Assembly: GCF_000737245.1 (NCBI RefSeq) | Contig: NZ_JPQU01000100.1 | Span: 1 to 64,000, forward strand | Reading direction: 5' to 3' | DNA: 64,000 bases | From: Pseudomonas syringae | GTDB taxonomy: Bacteria; Pseudomonadota; Gammaproteobacteria; Pseudomonadales; Pseudomonadaceae | In this document: positions 8,863-17,353 of the stretch, piece by piece | Layout of the letters: each line of letters starts with the position of its first letter | How positions within the stretch are numbered: position 1 is the first letter of the stretch | Position numbers and translations under genes: made by a program | Notes under the pieces: model-generated | Databases searched by the model: none | The model's input: only the letters and a program-made list of their open reading frames with translations | Told to the model about the DNA's origin: nothing

Positions 8863-10908
8863 GCGCGTCCAACTAGCTGCTTTCAAAAGTACTTGAGAGA
8901 CTTGTTCCACGGAGTAAGGCTTATGCAATAGCTCAAACCCGTAAGTGCCGTTTTGGGCTAGCACATGGCTGTAGCCCGAAGTCAGTACTACAGGAAGATC
9001 TGGATACAGGCTGCGTATTCTTTGTCCTAACTCTATGCCGCTCATGCCCGGCATCACAACATCCGTAAACACAACGTCGAAGTGATCGGTATTGTCAGCT
9101 AGACGATTGAGCGCGACCTCTGCGTCAGAGGCCAACACCGGTTGGTAACCGAGATCTGTCAGCATCTCAATCGCGAACAAGCCTAAACTGGTATTGTCTT
9201 CTACGACCAACACGCGCAAACCCAAGGCATCGAACGGCCCCAAGGAATTTTCAGCTCGTACAGAGCTTTCGATAGCCTCCACTTGTGGCAGATATAGCGT
9301 AAATGTGGTGCCTTTCCCCAGAGTACTTTCAACAGCGATTTCGCCCCCTGACTGCTTGGCGAATCCGAATACCTGCGACAAGCCTAAGCCGGTGCCCTTG
9401 CCTGTCTCTTTTGTGGTGAAGAAAGGCTCGAAGATGAGTTCCTGTTTGTCGGGCGCAATACCACAACCCGTGTCGACAAACTCAACTGCTACGTAGGAGC
9501 CAGGTATAGCTGGGTGATTACGGATGGCAGGTAGGAGCTCAACCGTCTGCACGGAAACGGTCAGTTGACCACTGTGCCCCATCGCGTCGCGGGCGTTAAC
9601 CGCGATATTCACGATGGCGGTATCGAACTGGATCGGATCAGCCTTCACAAAGCAGGGCGTTTCCGGGAGGACAAATTTAAGGGAAATATGGGAGCCGGCG
9701 AGAGTATTCATCATGTCAGAGATCGAGCGGACCGCATCGCAAGCGGCGAAAACCTCCGGCTTGAGAGCTTGCCTGCGAGCAAAGGCAAGAAGTTGCCCGG
9801 TCAGCTTGGTGGCTCGGTCAACGGTATCAGAAATGGCATCGACATATCGACGGCGTCGCTCATCGGACAAGTTGGGTCGCTTGAGAAAGTCCGTCGATGA
9901 ACGAATGACTGTCAGCAAATTATTGAAGTCGTGCGCGACTCCTCCTGTGAGCTGGCCGATAGCTTCCAGCTTCTGTGACTGACGCAGTTGTTCTTCAAAC
10001 TGCCCCCTTTCGGCTACGGCCTGAGCGACCCGCTCCTCTAGGTTTTCGTGAACCTCGCGCAGTGCTTCCTCTGCGTTTTTACGTTCAGTAATGTCGGAAG
10101 CGGCACCAAACCATTCCTTGATTTCACCCGTCTCATCGAGCATGGGCACTGCTCGTGATAGGGCCCAGCCGATGGAGCCATCTACGCGGTTTACTCGGTG
10201 CTCTATTAGATAGGTCGATTTGGATCGCGTCGCGCGTGCTATCTCGGCGCGCACGGCATCACGGTCCTCTGGAGGTATGTATCGCTCAAGCCACTGGTGG
10301 TCGCTTCCCTGAGTATCGGGAATAAAATCACCTCCGTTAAGCTGATGCAATTCACTCCAGTTCGCGCTGATACGATAACGCACCTCGGTAGACGAGCGGA
10401 TCAGAGCATCAAGTGCGCGTTCATTAAGGGTTAGATCATCGTCAAAAAACCGCAACCGGTCATGCTCGGAGGTAATAGCCGAAAGCGAAGCGACGAAATA
10501 GAGCAGAGTCCCGCCTTTGTCGAATACCGGTTGCACGCGCAAATGATTCCAGAAAGATTTTCCGTCTTTTCGGTAGTTCTGCAGCTTGATCTCGATAGGT
10601 TCGTGTCGACTGAGAGCCTGACGAACCATGGCTACCTGGTCCCGCTCCGTGGCAGGGCCTTGGAGAAAACGGCAGTTACGGCCAACGGTTTCTTCGACAC
10701 CGTAGCCGGTTAAGCCGTAAAAAGCGGCATTTGCGAACACGATGGGGTTATCGTTCAGACGTGGGTTGGTGATCACTATCGGCGTACGCATAGCACATAC
10801 GGCAGCTACAAAAGGGTCACCTGTATGGCTGCCTAAATCGGTGCCAATACGCGCTTGCCCATCATGCTCGCCATCCGATAGAACTGTGGTATCTGTACCT
10901 ATGATCAT
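8860..10908 (-). CDS. LOV/PAS hybrid histidine kinase with receiver domain (probable blue-light sensor)
   Basis: 682 residues. An N-terminal PAS domain (about 32-145) contains the flavin-binding LOV motif GRNCRFLQG with the photoactive cysteine at 79, plus downstream NYRKDGKSFWN. A second PAS/PAC follows (about 165-275), then a coiled linker, HisKA with phospho-acceptor H326 in AHDFNNLL, an HATPase domain (DTGCGI, then TGKGTGLGLS) and a C-terminal receiver with aspartate in FTDVVMPGMSG. Known Pseudomonas LOV-HK-receiver proteins have one PAS module; this one has an extra PAS. Light sensing is inferred from the cysteine motif. Its stop codon lies within the IS3-type end at 8860-8862, so its tail may have been altered by insertion. 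Confidence 0.85.
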   Translation of the reverse strand: MIIGTDTTVLSDGEHDGQARIGTDLGSHTGDPFVAAVCAMRTPIVITNPRLNDNPIVFANAAFYGLTGYGVEETVGRNCRFLQGPATERDQVAMVRQALSRHEPIEIKLQNYRKDGKSFWNHLRVQPVFDKGGTLLYFVASLSAITSEHDRLRFFDDDLTLNERALDALIRSSTEVRYRISANWSELHQLNGGDFIPDTQGSDHQWLERYIPPEDRDAVRAEIARATRSKSTYLIEHRVNRVDGSIGWALSRAVPMLDETGEIKEWFGAASDITERKNAEEALREVHENLEERVAQAVAERGQFEEQLRQSQKLEAIGQLTGGVAHDFNNLLTVIRSSTDFLKRPNLSDERRRRYVDAISDTVDRATKLTGQLLAFARRQALKPEVFAACDAVRSISDMMNTLAGSHISLKFVLPETPCFVKADPIQFDTAIVNIAVNARDAMGHSGQLTVSVQTVELLPAIRNHPAIPGSYVAVEFVDTGCGIAPDKQELIFEPFFTTKETGKGTGLGLSQVFGFAKQSGGEIAVESTLGKGTTFTLYLPQVEAIESSVRAENSLGPFDALGLRVLVVEDNTSLGLFAIEMLTDLGYQPVLASDAEVALNRLADNTDHFDVVFTDVVMPGMSGIELGQRIRSLYPDLPVVLTSGYSHVLAQNGTYGFELLHKPYSVEQVSQVLLKAASWTR

Positions 10909-11109
10909 GCCTATTCATGCCGATTACGATCGGTGACCTGTCGTGAGTATACGATTTATTAAAGCGTTGTCACCGTGCCAACGTGGTAATTCGACACCGC
11001 CGACTGGCTGGATATTCCCATGAAAATGGACTTACGCTTGCACAATGATGTGGATCGCCGGCCTTACCGCTTTGGACTCTGACAATCGTCCGTATATGGA
11101 CTCCTCCTC

Positions 11110-11348
11110 GTTGCAAGCCTCTTTGCTTTGGCGCCCGTGCCGACTGCACACGTATATTCGGCCTCTTACTGCGGCATCGTTTTGATGCAGGGCCATGAGG
11201 GGCTATTCGCGCGTCGGCTCCCAATTGCTTTTACGTGCTTTACGCACCTGGACGTTAAAGGGTTTTGCCGACGCCGGTTCGACCGGTTTGCCATTGCTCG
11301 GGTTGCTTCGCAATGGTGGTGTGTGGGGCTTCTCTCGGGATGAATGGG
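11110..11348 (-). ncRNA. Possible guide-RNA region of the IS1111-type element
   Basis: The stretch between the transposase stop and the subterminal repeat has no ORF on the element's strand. IS1111-subgroup members place their structured target-recognition RNA at this 3' non-coding end. I infer the RNA from position only; no secondary structure was computed and its expression from this damaged element is unknown. Confidence 0.3.
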
Positions 11349-12279
11349 TCAGGCCGCTGCCCGATCCGGTTGGTAATCAGTGCCGTTGCGCAGCATCGCC
11401 CAAGCCATGCGTGCAGTTTTGTTGGCCAGTGCGATGGCGGCCACTTTGGGATGTGAGCGTTCGGCTAAACGGACAACCCACTGGCTGAGTCGATCGTCTT
11501 TAGACTTGGCCGTGCGCAGTGCCGACCGCGCACCGTGGATCATCAGCGTTCGCAGATAAGCATCGCCACGCTTACTGATGCCAAGAGCTGTGTTGCTTTC
11601 GCGTCAGCCCTAGCGAGGCGGCCAGTTGTCGGCCGTTAGCAAACTGACTGGCATCACCGCTGGCAGCAACTAGCGCAGTGGCAATCATCGGGCCGACGCC
11701 ACGCAGCTGTTGCAAACGGACGGCCGATGGCTCACTCGCCGCGATCGCTGATATCTCGCCATCGAGTTCGCTCACGCGCTCATCAAGTGCGCGCAGGTCA
11801 TCCCACAAGCCATTCAGCAGACGACGAAAACGCGCCGTCAAACCGTTATCGGCATCTTCTAGCCAGTACGGCATTGCGCGACGCAGCATCAGTAATTCCT
11901 TCGGCGCAACGAGGCGGTACTCGGCGATCAGCCCACGAATCTGATTGGCTTTGGCCGTCCGCTGTTCGATTAAGCTGGCCCGGATGCGATGCGTCGCCTG
12001 GATACACTGTTGTTCGATGGTCTTGACGTACGGTTTGACGAACTGCGGCGCGATCAGCCTCACCCGAAATCCGCGTGCTTGTAGTCGCCACGCCCAATGG
12101 TGCGCACCACGGCAACTTTCCATGCCGATCTCACAGCCGGGTTCGATCTTCTCCAGCACCGGTTGCAGCCAGCGATCGCGAGGCAGACGCTGCCGCCAGA
12201 CCGGCTGCTCATGACGATCCACGCCGTGGATCTGAAACACGTTCTTGGCCAAGTCGACCCCAATGCGCATAAGCTTCAT
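11349..12279 (-). pseudogene. IS110/IS1111 DEDD transposase, frameshifted
   Basis: The natural start is the ATG at 12279 (MKLMRIGVDLAKNVFQIHGV), with the first catalytic Asp in IGVD. The N-terminal part runs to about 11572 and covers the RuvC-like domain and the helix-hairpin region (QQLRGVGPMIATALVAASGD, then GRQLAASLGLTRKQHSS). A short deletion then shifts the frame. The C-terminal end continues as LGISKRGDAYLRTLMIHGAR down to 11349. Removing a base or short segment near 11575 would restore the reading frame, so the decay is recent. Confidence 0.8.
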
Positions 12280-12362
12280 GTGTGGACTCCTTCTCACGGT
12301 TGACTGCGGTTCGTACCTTCAGTCTGGGACTCAAGATGCCGAGTTGAGGAGGAGTCCATCCC

Positions 12363-12969
12363 ATTGCTTTCGGCCATTCCTGTTGCAAAAGTCGGTTTTT
12401 TCAGAACACCCTGAGATCGGGCGGTGAAAGCGCCTCTCCAGCACGTTTCTACGTTAAATCTCAGCCTGAACGGCGCTGCGGACATTCAAGCTTTCAATCT
12501 CCGACGCTTACTTTGATGCCTCAAAAACTACCGCCGACTTTTTCTACAGAATCGGCCGTATGCAGTCATTCGAATATCTGTCATCCATCTGGCGAGGCAT
12601 CCAGCATAGATGCAAGGCCAGTGGCTGGAATAGACCCTCGCATAGTAGCTTTGTGCTGCTAGAGACCCGAAGGGGTGAAAGTGCAATGGCCAAACATATG
12701 CATCACGAATAGCCCAGCTCCGGCGTTCATATAGTGAGATACCTGTAGGGGCTCACAGTGGCACGGTACATCACTGGGTATCCAAAACTGGACAAAGTAT
12801 GCAGCGCGCTGCGAATGCGTCAAAACCACGATTTCGTCCAAAGATAGCGAAAGGCTTGAGAGCGACTGCGGTAGTTTGCGCTAAGCGACATGAATGGTCA
12901 TAATTGCGTCGTAAGATCGAAAAGTTATAAACATATTCGAATAATTATAAAAACACCGTGAGAGCCCTT
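12363..12969. other. Decayed intergenic DNA with a solo IS1182-like terminal repeat
   Basis: Positions 12535-12557 match the IS1182-like end with one change (CTAC for CAAC), a solo end in the same orientation as the one at 263. The minus strand at 12841-12659 is a 60-codon ORF whose residues (HCEPLQVSHYMNAGAG) vaguely recall the copper motif of multicopper oxidases, too weak to name. The AT-rich 12900-12957 just before the dehydrogenase operon probably carries its promoter. Confidence 0.45.
12535..12557 (+). repeat. Solo IS1182-like terminal repeat
   Basis: CGACTTTTTCTACAGAATCG then GCC matches the end at 241-263 except for one base. No transposase or second end lies to its left other than the elements at 7774-8749, so it is a footprint of deletion or of an older insertion. 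Confidence 0.7.
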
Positions 12970-13689
12970 ATGTCCAACGACAATTCTCGCCGCCGTTTTC
13001 TTCAAGGTGGTCTGGCATTAATCCCCCTCGTAACACTGGCGAGCCAAGGTTTACCGGTATTGGCAGCAGAGCCACGGACAACCGCTAATCCTTCCGCATC
13101 CGGTAGCAAACCCTATTCACCGCGGTACTTCACCGCTGCAGAATGGGCCTTCGTGAACGCTGCTACCGAACAGATTATTCCAACCGATGACTTGGGCCCA
13201 GGCGCCGTTACTTGCGGTATCCCCGAATTCATCGACCGCCAGATGGACACGCCCTACGGGCACGGAGGCCTCTGGTACATGCAAGGCCCTTTCATCACTG
13301 ACCAGCCCCCGGAAATGGGTTATCAGCAACGCCTCACACCTCGCGATATCTACCGATTCGGGATCGTTGCGTGTGACAAATGGTGCCAGCAAAACAAAGG
13401 CAAACCATTTGCCCAACTCGATGAACAGGCGCAAATCGAGGTGCTCCAAGCGCTGGAAAAAAATGCGGTGCCTATGGATGAGATGAAGAGTTCGCTGCTG
13501 TTTACCTATCTGGTCAACAACAGCAAGGAGGGCTACTTCGCCGACCCGATCTATGGCGGCAACCGAAACATGGCCGGCTGGAAAATGATTGGTTTCCCCG
13601 GCGCGCGCGCCGACTTCATGGACTGGATCGACCATCCCAACGAGAAGTATCCGTTAGGTCCGGTATCCATCAGCGGCGAGAGGGGTTAA
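12970..13689 (+). CDS. GMC dehydrogenase small (gamma) subunit, gluconate 2-dehydrogenase subunit 3 family
   Basis: The ATG at 12970, preceded by GAGAG, gives 239 residues; a GTG at 12958 is possible. The N-terminus has a twin-arginine signal (NSRRRFLQGGLALIPLVTLA), so the folded complex is exported by Tat, the small subunit carrying the FAD subunit with it. The body matches gluconate dehydrogenase subunit 3 (AEWAFVNAATEQIIPTDDLG, then FIDRQMDTPYG). Two bases separate it from the FAD subunit gene. Its role is maturation/export and assembly at the outer face of the inner membrane. Confidence 0.85.
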   Translation: MSNDNSRRRFLQGGLALIPLVTLASQGLPVLAAEPRTTANPSASGSKPYSPRYFTAAEWAFVNAATEQIIPTDDLGPGAVTCGIPEFIDRQMDTPYGHGGLWYMQGPFITDQPPEMGYQQRLTPRDIYRFGIVACDKWCQQNKGKPFAQLDEQAQIEVLQALEKNAVPMDEMKSSLLFTYLVNNSKEGYFADPIYGGNRNMAGWKMIGFPGARADFMDWIDHPNEKYPLGPVSISGERG

Positions 13690-13691
13690 GC

Positions 13692-15464
13692 ATGGCGATC
13701 AAGAATCCACCAGCAGATGTCGTGATAGTGGGGTTCGGCTGGGCCGGAGCCATCATGGCCAAGGAACTGGCCGATGCCGGACTTGACGTTGTGGCGCTGG
13801 AGCGTGGAGAAATGCAGGACACGCCCACCACCGCCAACTATCCAAACGTAATTGATGAACTGTCTCACTCTGTACGCGGAAAACTCTTTCAAGACTTGTC
13901 CAAGGAGACCGTCACGTTTCGACACGGCCTTAACGATGTCGCCGTGCCCTATCGTCAGCACGGGGTCATCCTGTTGGGTACTGGCGTTGGCGGTTCCGGA
14001 TTCCATTGGAACGGCCTGAGTTGGCGAGCACAGGAATCTGACCTGCGTCTGCGTAGCCACTATGAAGAACGTTACGGTAAGAAGTTCATTCCAGAAACCA
14101 TGACCATCCAGGATTACGGTGTGAGCTATGCCGAACTGGAACCTTATTTCACTCGCTGGGAAGATGTCGCCGCGGTTTCCGGGACGGCGGGCAACATCAA
14201 CGGCGTGCTGATGGAAGGCGGTAACCAGCTTGAAGCGCCGCGCAGCAAGGCGTACCCGGTGCCTGCGCTGAAGAGCATTTATGGCGGGCAAATCTTTGCA
14301 AAGGCCGCGCTGGAAGTGGGTTTGAAGCCCTTTCCGATTCCTGCGGCTAATGCTTCGGCGCCCCATACCAATCCTTATGGCGTACGATTGGGCCCGTGCA
14401 ACTTTTGCGGGTTCTGTGAAAACTACGGCTGCTACATGTATTCCAAAGCATCACCGCAGGTTTCAATCATGCCAGCGCTAATGCCCATGAAGAACTTTCA
14501 ACTGCGCACCCGCGCGCAAGTTATCAAGGTGAACACCGATGCCTCTGGCAAGGTTGCCACCGGCGTTAGTTATATCGATGCGCAGGGACAAGAAGTCGAG
14601 CAACCGGCCAAGATAGTCATTCTGAGCGCGTTCCAGTTGCACAACGTGCGCCTTCTGTTGCTTTCGGGAATAGGCCAACCGTATGACCCGATAAACAATA
14701 CAGGGGTCGTGGGCAAGAACTACGCCTACCATTTCAGCGGTGGCGTCAGCATCACACTGCCCAAAGGCACACAGCTCAATCCGTTCATAGGCGCAGGGGC
14801 CGCAGGCTCTGCCATCGACGAATATAACGGTGACCATTTCGACCACGGCCCACTCGGCTTTGTCGGCGGAGCGAGCATTCGTCACGGGCGCACCGGTGGA
14901 CGGCCTATTGGCCAGAGCAGCCCCGGCAAGTCAGGCCCTAAATGGGGTAAAGGCTGGAAAGCTGCGATTCAGGATAATTACCAGCGGACCATGGGCATTG
15001 GCACGCAAGGCTCGGTAGCGGCGTATCGCGACGCCTATCTGAGCCTGGATCCGACCTACAACGATGCCTTCGGCAAGCCGCTGTTGCGGATAACTTTCGA
15101 CTGGCATCCCAATGAATATGAGATGAGTAAGTTCGTGGTATCCCAGGCCGAGCGTATTGGCAATGCGACCGGCGGCAAGGTAGAAGTGAACCTGCGCAAG
15201 CCTGGCACGCATTTTGACACGCGTCCTTACCAGAGCACCCACACCACTGGCGGCGCGATCATGGGTGAGAACCCCAAGACGAGCGTAGTGAATCGCTACC
15301 TGCAGTCATGGGATGTGCCCAACCTGTTCGTGGTTGGCGCCAGCGCGTTTCCTCAAAACCTTGGCTATAACCCGACCGGCCTGGTAGCTGCTCTGACCTT
15401 TTGGTCGGCCAAGCACATCCGCGATGTTTATATGAAAAATCCTGGCCCTATGGTGCAAGCATGA
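13692..15464 (+). CDS. Membrane-bound FAD (GMC) dehydrogenase catalytic subunit, gluconate 2-dehydrogenase type
   Basis: 590 residues. The FAD-binding dinucleotide motif is VIVGFGWAGAIMAKELADAG at 11-30. GTGVGGSGFHWNG (96-108) is the GMC signature region. A cysteine cluster, CNFCGFCENYGC with Cys at 236, 239, 242 and 247, resembles the iron-sulfur site reported for related FAD-dependent sugar dehydrogenases. The C-terminus carries the catalytic His/Asn region (STHTTGGAIMG, then NLGYNPTGLVAALTFW). It oxidises a sugar acid or sugar alcohol in the periplasm; gluconate to 2-ketogluconate is the likeliest, but 2-ketogluconate or another polyol is possible. No signal of its own; it is co-exported with the Tat subunit. 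Confidence 0.87.
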   Translation: MAIKNPPADVVIVGFGWAGAIMAKELADAGLDVVALERGEMQDTPTTANYPNVIDELSHSVRGKLFQDLSKETVTFRHGLNDVAVPYRQHGVILLGTGVGGSGFHWNGLSWRAQESDLRLRSHYEERYGKKFIPETMTIQDYGVSYAELEPYFTRWEDVAAVSGTAGNINGVLMEGGNQLEAPRSKAYPVPALKSIYGGQIFAKAALEVGLKPFPIPAANASAPHTNPYGVRLGPCNFCGFCENYGCYMYSKASPQVSIMPALMPMKNFQLRTRAQVIKVNTDASGKVATGVSYIDAQGQEVEQPAKIVILSAFQLHNVRLLLLSGIGQPYDPINNTGVVGKNYAYHFSGGVSITLPKGTQLNPFIGAGAAGSAIDEYNGDHFDHGPLGFVGGASIRHGRTGGRPIGQSSPGKSGPKWGKGWKAAIQDNYQRTMGIGTQGSVAAYRDAYLSLDPTYNDAFGKPLLRITFDWHPNEYEMSKFVVSQAERIGNATGGKVEVNLRKPGTHFDTRPYQSTHTTGGAIMGENPKTSVVNRYLQSWDVPNLFVVGASAFPQNLGYNPTGLVAALTFWSAKHIRDVYMKNPGPMVQA

Positions 15465-16801
15465 AGAGCGCATCAGTGAGCAATATGGTATTTGCAGCGT
15501 TGGGCCTGAGCCTTAGCGTCCACGCAGCAGCAGCAGCAGCCGAAGTCGACCCCGCGTTGCTGGCTAAGGGAGCCTACCTGGCGCGCGCCGGCGACTGCGT
15601 AGCTTGCCATACCAGCAAGGATGGGAAGGAGTTCGCCGGTGGGCTGCCAATGGAAACACCCATCGGGATGATCTATTCGAGCAATATCACCCCGGACATG
15701 GACACCGGCATCGGTCACTACAGCTTCGAAGACTTCGATAAAGCAGTCCGCCAAGGAGTTGCCAAAGAGGGCTACACGTTGTATCCCGCGATGCCGTATC
15801 CGTCTTACGCGCGCATCCAGGAACAGGACATGCGGGCGTTGTATGCGTATTTCATGCATGACGTTCCAGCGGTCAAACAGCAAAGCCGCGCCGTAGACAT
15901 CCCCTGGCCTTTGTCGATGCGCTGGCCCTTGAGCGTGTGGCGCAAAATGTTTGCCCCGGATCCAGTCGCGTTCACACCCCTTGCCGGCCAAGACAAGTCG
16001 CTCGCGCGGGGTGCGTATCTCGTGGAAGGGCTGGGACACTGTGGCAGTTGCCATACGCCACGCGCTTTCAGCCTGCAGGAAAAGGCACTCAGCGAAGTTG
16101 ACGGCAAGCAGTTTCTTGCTGGTGGAGCGCCGCTTGAAGGTTGGAACGCCAAGAGCCTGCGTGGTGACCACCGCGACGGGCTTGGCAGTTGGAGCGAGGC
16201 CGAACTGGTGCAGTACTTCAAGACGGGTCGCACCGATCGCGCGGCTGCTTTCGGCAGCATGAGCGAGGTGATCGTGCAAAGCTTGCAGTACCTTTCAGAC
16301 AGTGATCTGACCGCGATCGCGCACTACTTGAAAAGCCTGCCAGCAGTAGACCCTGCCGACAAGCCACTGCACGATGACGGCCGTACCGCTGCTGCGCTGC
16401 ATGACCTGGAGGTCGACACCTTGGGAGCGAGGATATACGCCGACAGCTGCATGGCATGCCATCGCAGCGATGGCAAAGGCTATGCACAGACCTTCCCGGG
16501 ACTGGCTAGCAACCCGGTGTTGAACGGCGAGGATCCATCTTCATTAATCCGCATAGTGCTGGGTGGTGCCACATTACCAGGGACGTTGACTGCGCCGACG
16601 GCTTACACCATGCCGGCGTTTGGCTGGCGGCTATCGGCAGAGGAAACTGCTGCAGTAGTGAGCTTCATTCGCGGCAGTTGGGGGAATGTGGGTGGTGCTG
16701 TCACCGCCGCGCAAGTGACCTCGGTGCGCGAAGAAATGCAGCCTTCCATGCTGTTGGTACCCGGCCTCAACGAGCATCCTGGAGCAATAAGGAAATACTG
16801 A
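15461..16801 (+). CDS. Triheme cytochrome c subunit of the GMC dehydrogenase
   Basis: The ATG at 15461 overlaps the catalytic-subunit stop (ATGA) and gives 446 residues; the longer ORF from 15401 lies within the upstream gene. A Sec signal peptide ends near HAAAAAA (about 21-27). Three CxxCH heme sites are visible: CVACH at 46-50, CGSCH at 194-198 and CMACH at 330-334, the arrangement of gluconate/alcohol dehydrogenase cytochrome subunits. It passes electrons from the FAD subunit to ubiquinone in the inner membrane. It is the last gene of the operon, directly before a strong terminator. Confidence 0.9.
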   Translation: MKSASVSNMVFAALGLSLSVHAAAAAAEVDPALLAKGAYLARAGDCVACHTSKDGKEFAGGLPMETPIGMIYSSNITPDMDTGIGHYSFEDFDKAVRQGVAKEGYTLYPAMPYPSYARIQEQDMRALYAYFMHDVPAVKQQSRAVDIPWPLSMRWPLSVWRKMFAPDPVAFTPLAGQDKSLARGAYLVEGLGHCGSCHTPRAFSLQEKALSEVDGKQFLAGGAPLEGWNAKSLRGDHRDGLGSWSEAELVQYFKTGRTDRAAAFGSMSEVIVQSLQYLSDSDLTAIAHYLKSLPAVDPADKPLHDDGRTAAALHDLEVDTLGARIYADSCMACHRSDGKGYAQTFPGLASNPVLNGEDPSSLIRIVLGGATLPGTLTAPTAYTMPAFGWRLSAEETAAVVSFIRGSWGNVGGAVTAAQVTSVREEMQPSMLLVPGLNEHPGAIRKY

Positions 16802-16810
16802 TCGGCTGAA

Positions 16811-16848
16811 AAATAGTAAAAGGCGGCTGTAGCCGCCTTTTACTATTT
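16811..16848. terminator. Intrinsic terminator of the dehydrogenase operon
   Basis: An 18-base perfect inverted repeat (AAATAGTAAAAGGCGGCT and its complement) around a two-base GT centre, 9 bases after the cytochrome stop. The GC-rich core followed by TTTTACTATTT gives a T-rich tail, and the mirrored A-rich 5' side makes it usable from either strand. Confidence 0.9.
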
Positions 16849-17353
16849 AAGGAGGCATTCCGTATCATGCGCATTGAACACCCGCTTAGAAAAGCGTTTT
16901 TTGAAAGCACAACATCCACTTTGAAGTTTTATAACTTTGCCAGAGCTTTATTGAATGCAACTACCAAAAGGCGCCTTTATATTAATTGCCAATAGCTTTA
17001 TACGCGGACGCATTACTACAAATACTGACCTACACCTTAAATGTACGAGACATGTCCGGCTCAAAGTTCATCGCTATCTCTTCCCGCTGTCATTACAGGC
17101 AAGTCGGATTTGATGATAGGTGTCAATGTTTCAACTTCGGTCTTATTAAAGAGTAAGACATGGCGCCAGTGGCATAGATTGCTTCGGCTTTTTAGAGATG
17201 ACTCCACGCTTTTAAGCATCGAACGTAACGCCACTACCTGAGCGCACTAGGCGCGCAGGTAGCTGAGGCCCAGCTACGGATGGGGCCGCACCCTGCAGTC
17301 AGTGCGCAGTGCGCAGTGTCGAATCAGGTATGCCGCCCCACCCAGGCACTCTA
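16849..17353. other. Intergenic region without a recognisable gene
   Basis: About 500 bases, AT-rich to 17040. A 66-codon ORF (17041-17241) has no recognisable content. A small hairpin, GTAGCTG (17259-17265) and CAGCTAC (17271-17277), lies downstream of the leftward chemoreceptor gene and could act in its termination. Confidence 0.4.

Larger units (their letters stand above)
11093..12362 (-). mobile_element. IS110-family element, IS1111 subgroup, with subterminal inverted repeats
   Basis: ATGGACTCCTCCTC at 11096-11109 is exactly inverted at 12346-12359. Subterminal repeats of this kind mark the IS1111 subgroup; the element ends probably lie a few bases outside. Between them is one broken DEDD transposase gene. 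About 240 bases separate the transposase C-terminus from the 11096 repeat, the side on which IS1111-type elements encode their target-specifying guide (bridge/seek) RNA. Exact ends and target duplication cannot be fixed by eye. Confidence 0.75.

Noticed and set aside
12659..12841. Multicopper oxidase fragment on the minus strand
   Set aside because: The copper-like motif is not aligned with any complete HCHxxxHxxAGM pattern; only a vague resemblance.
17041..17241. Small ORF after the dehydrogenase operon
   Set aside because: No ribosome site or recognisable sequence; the stretch lies between a terminator and a leftward gene.
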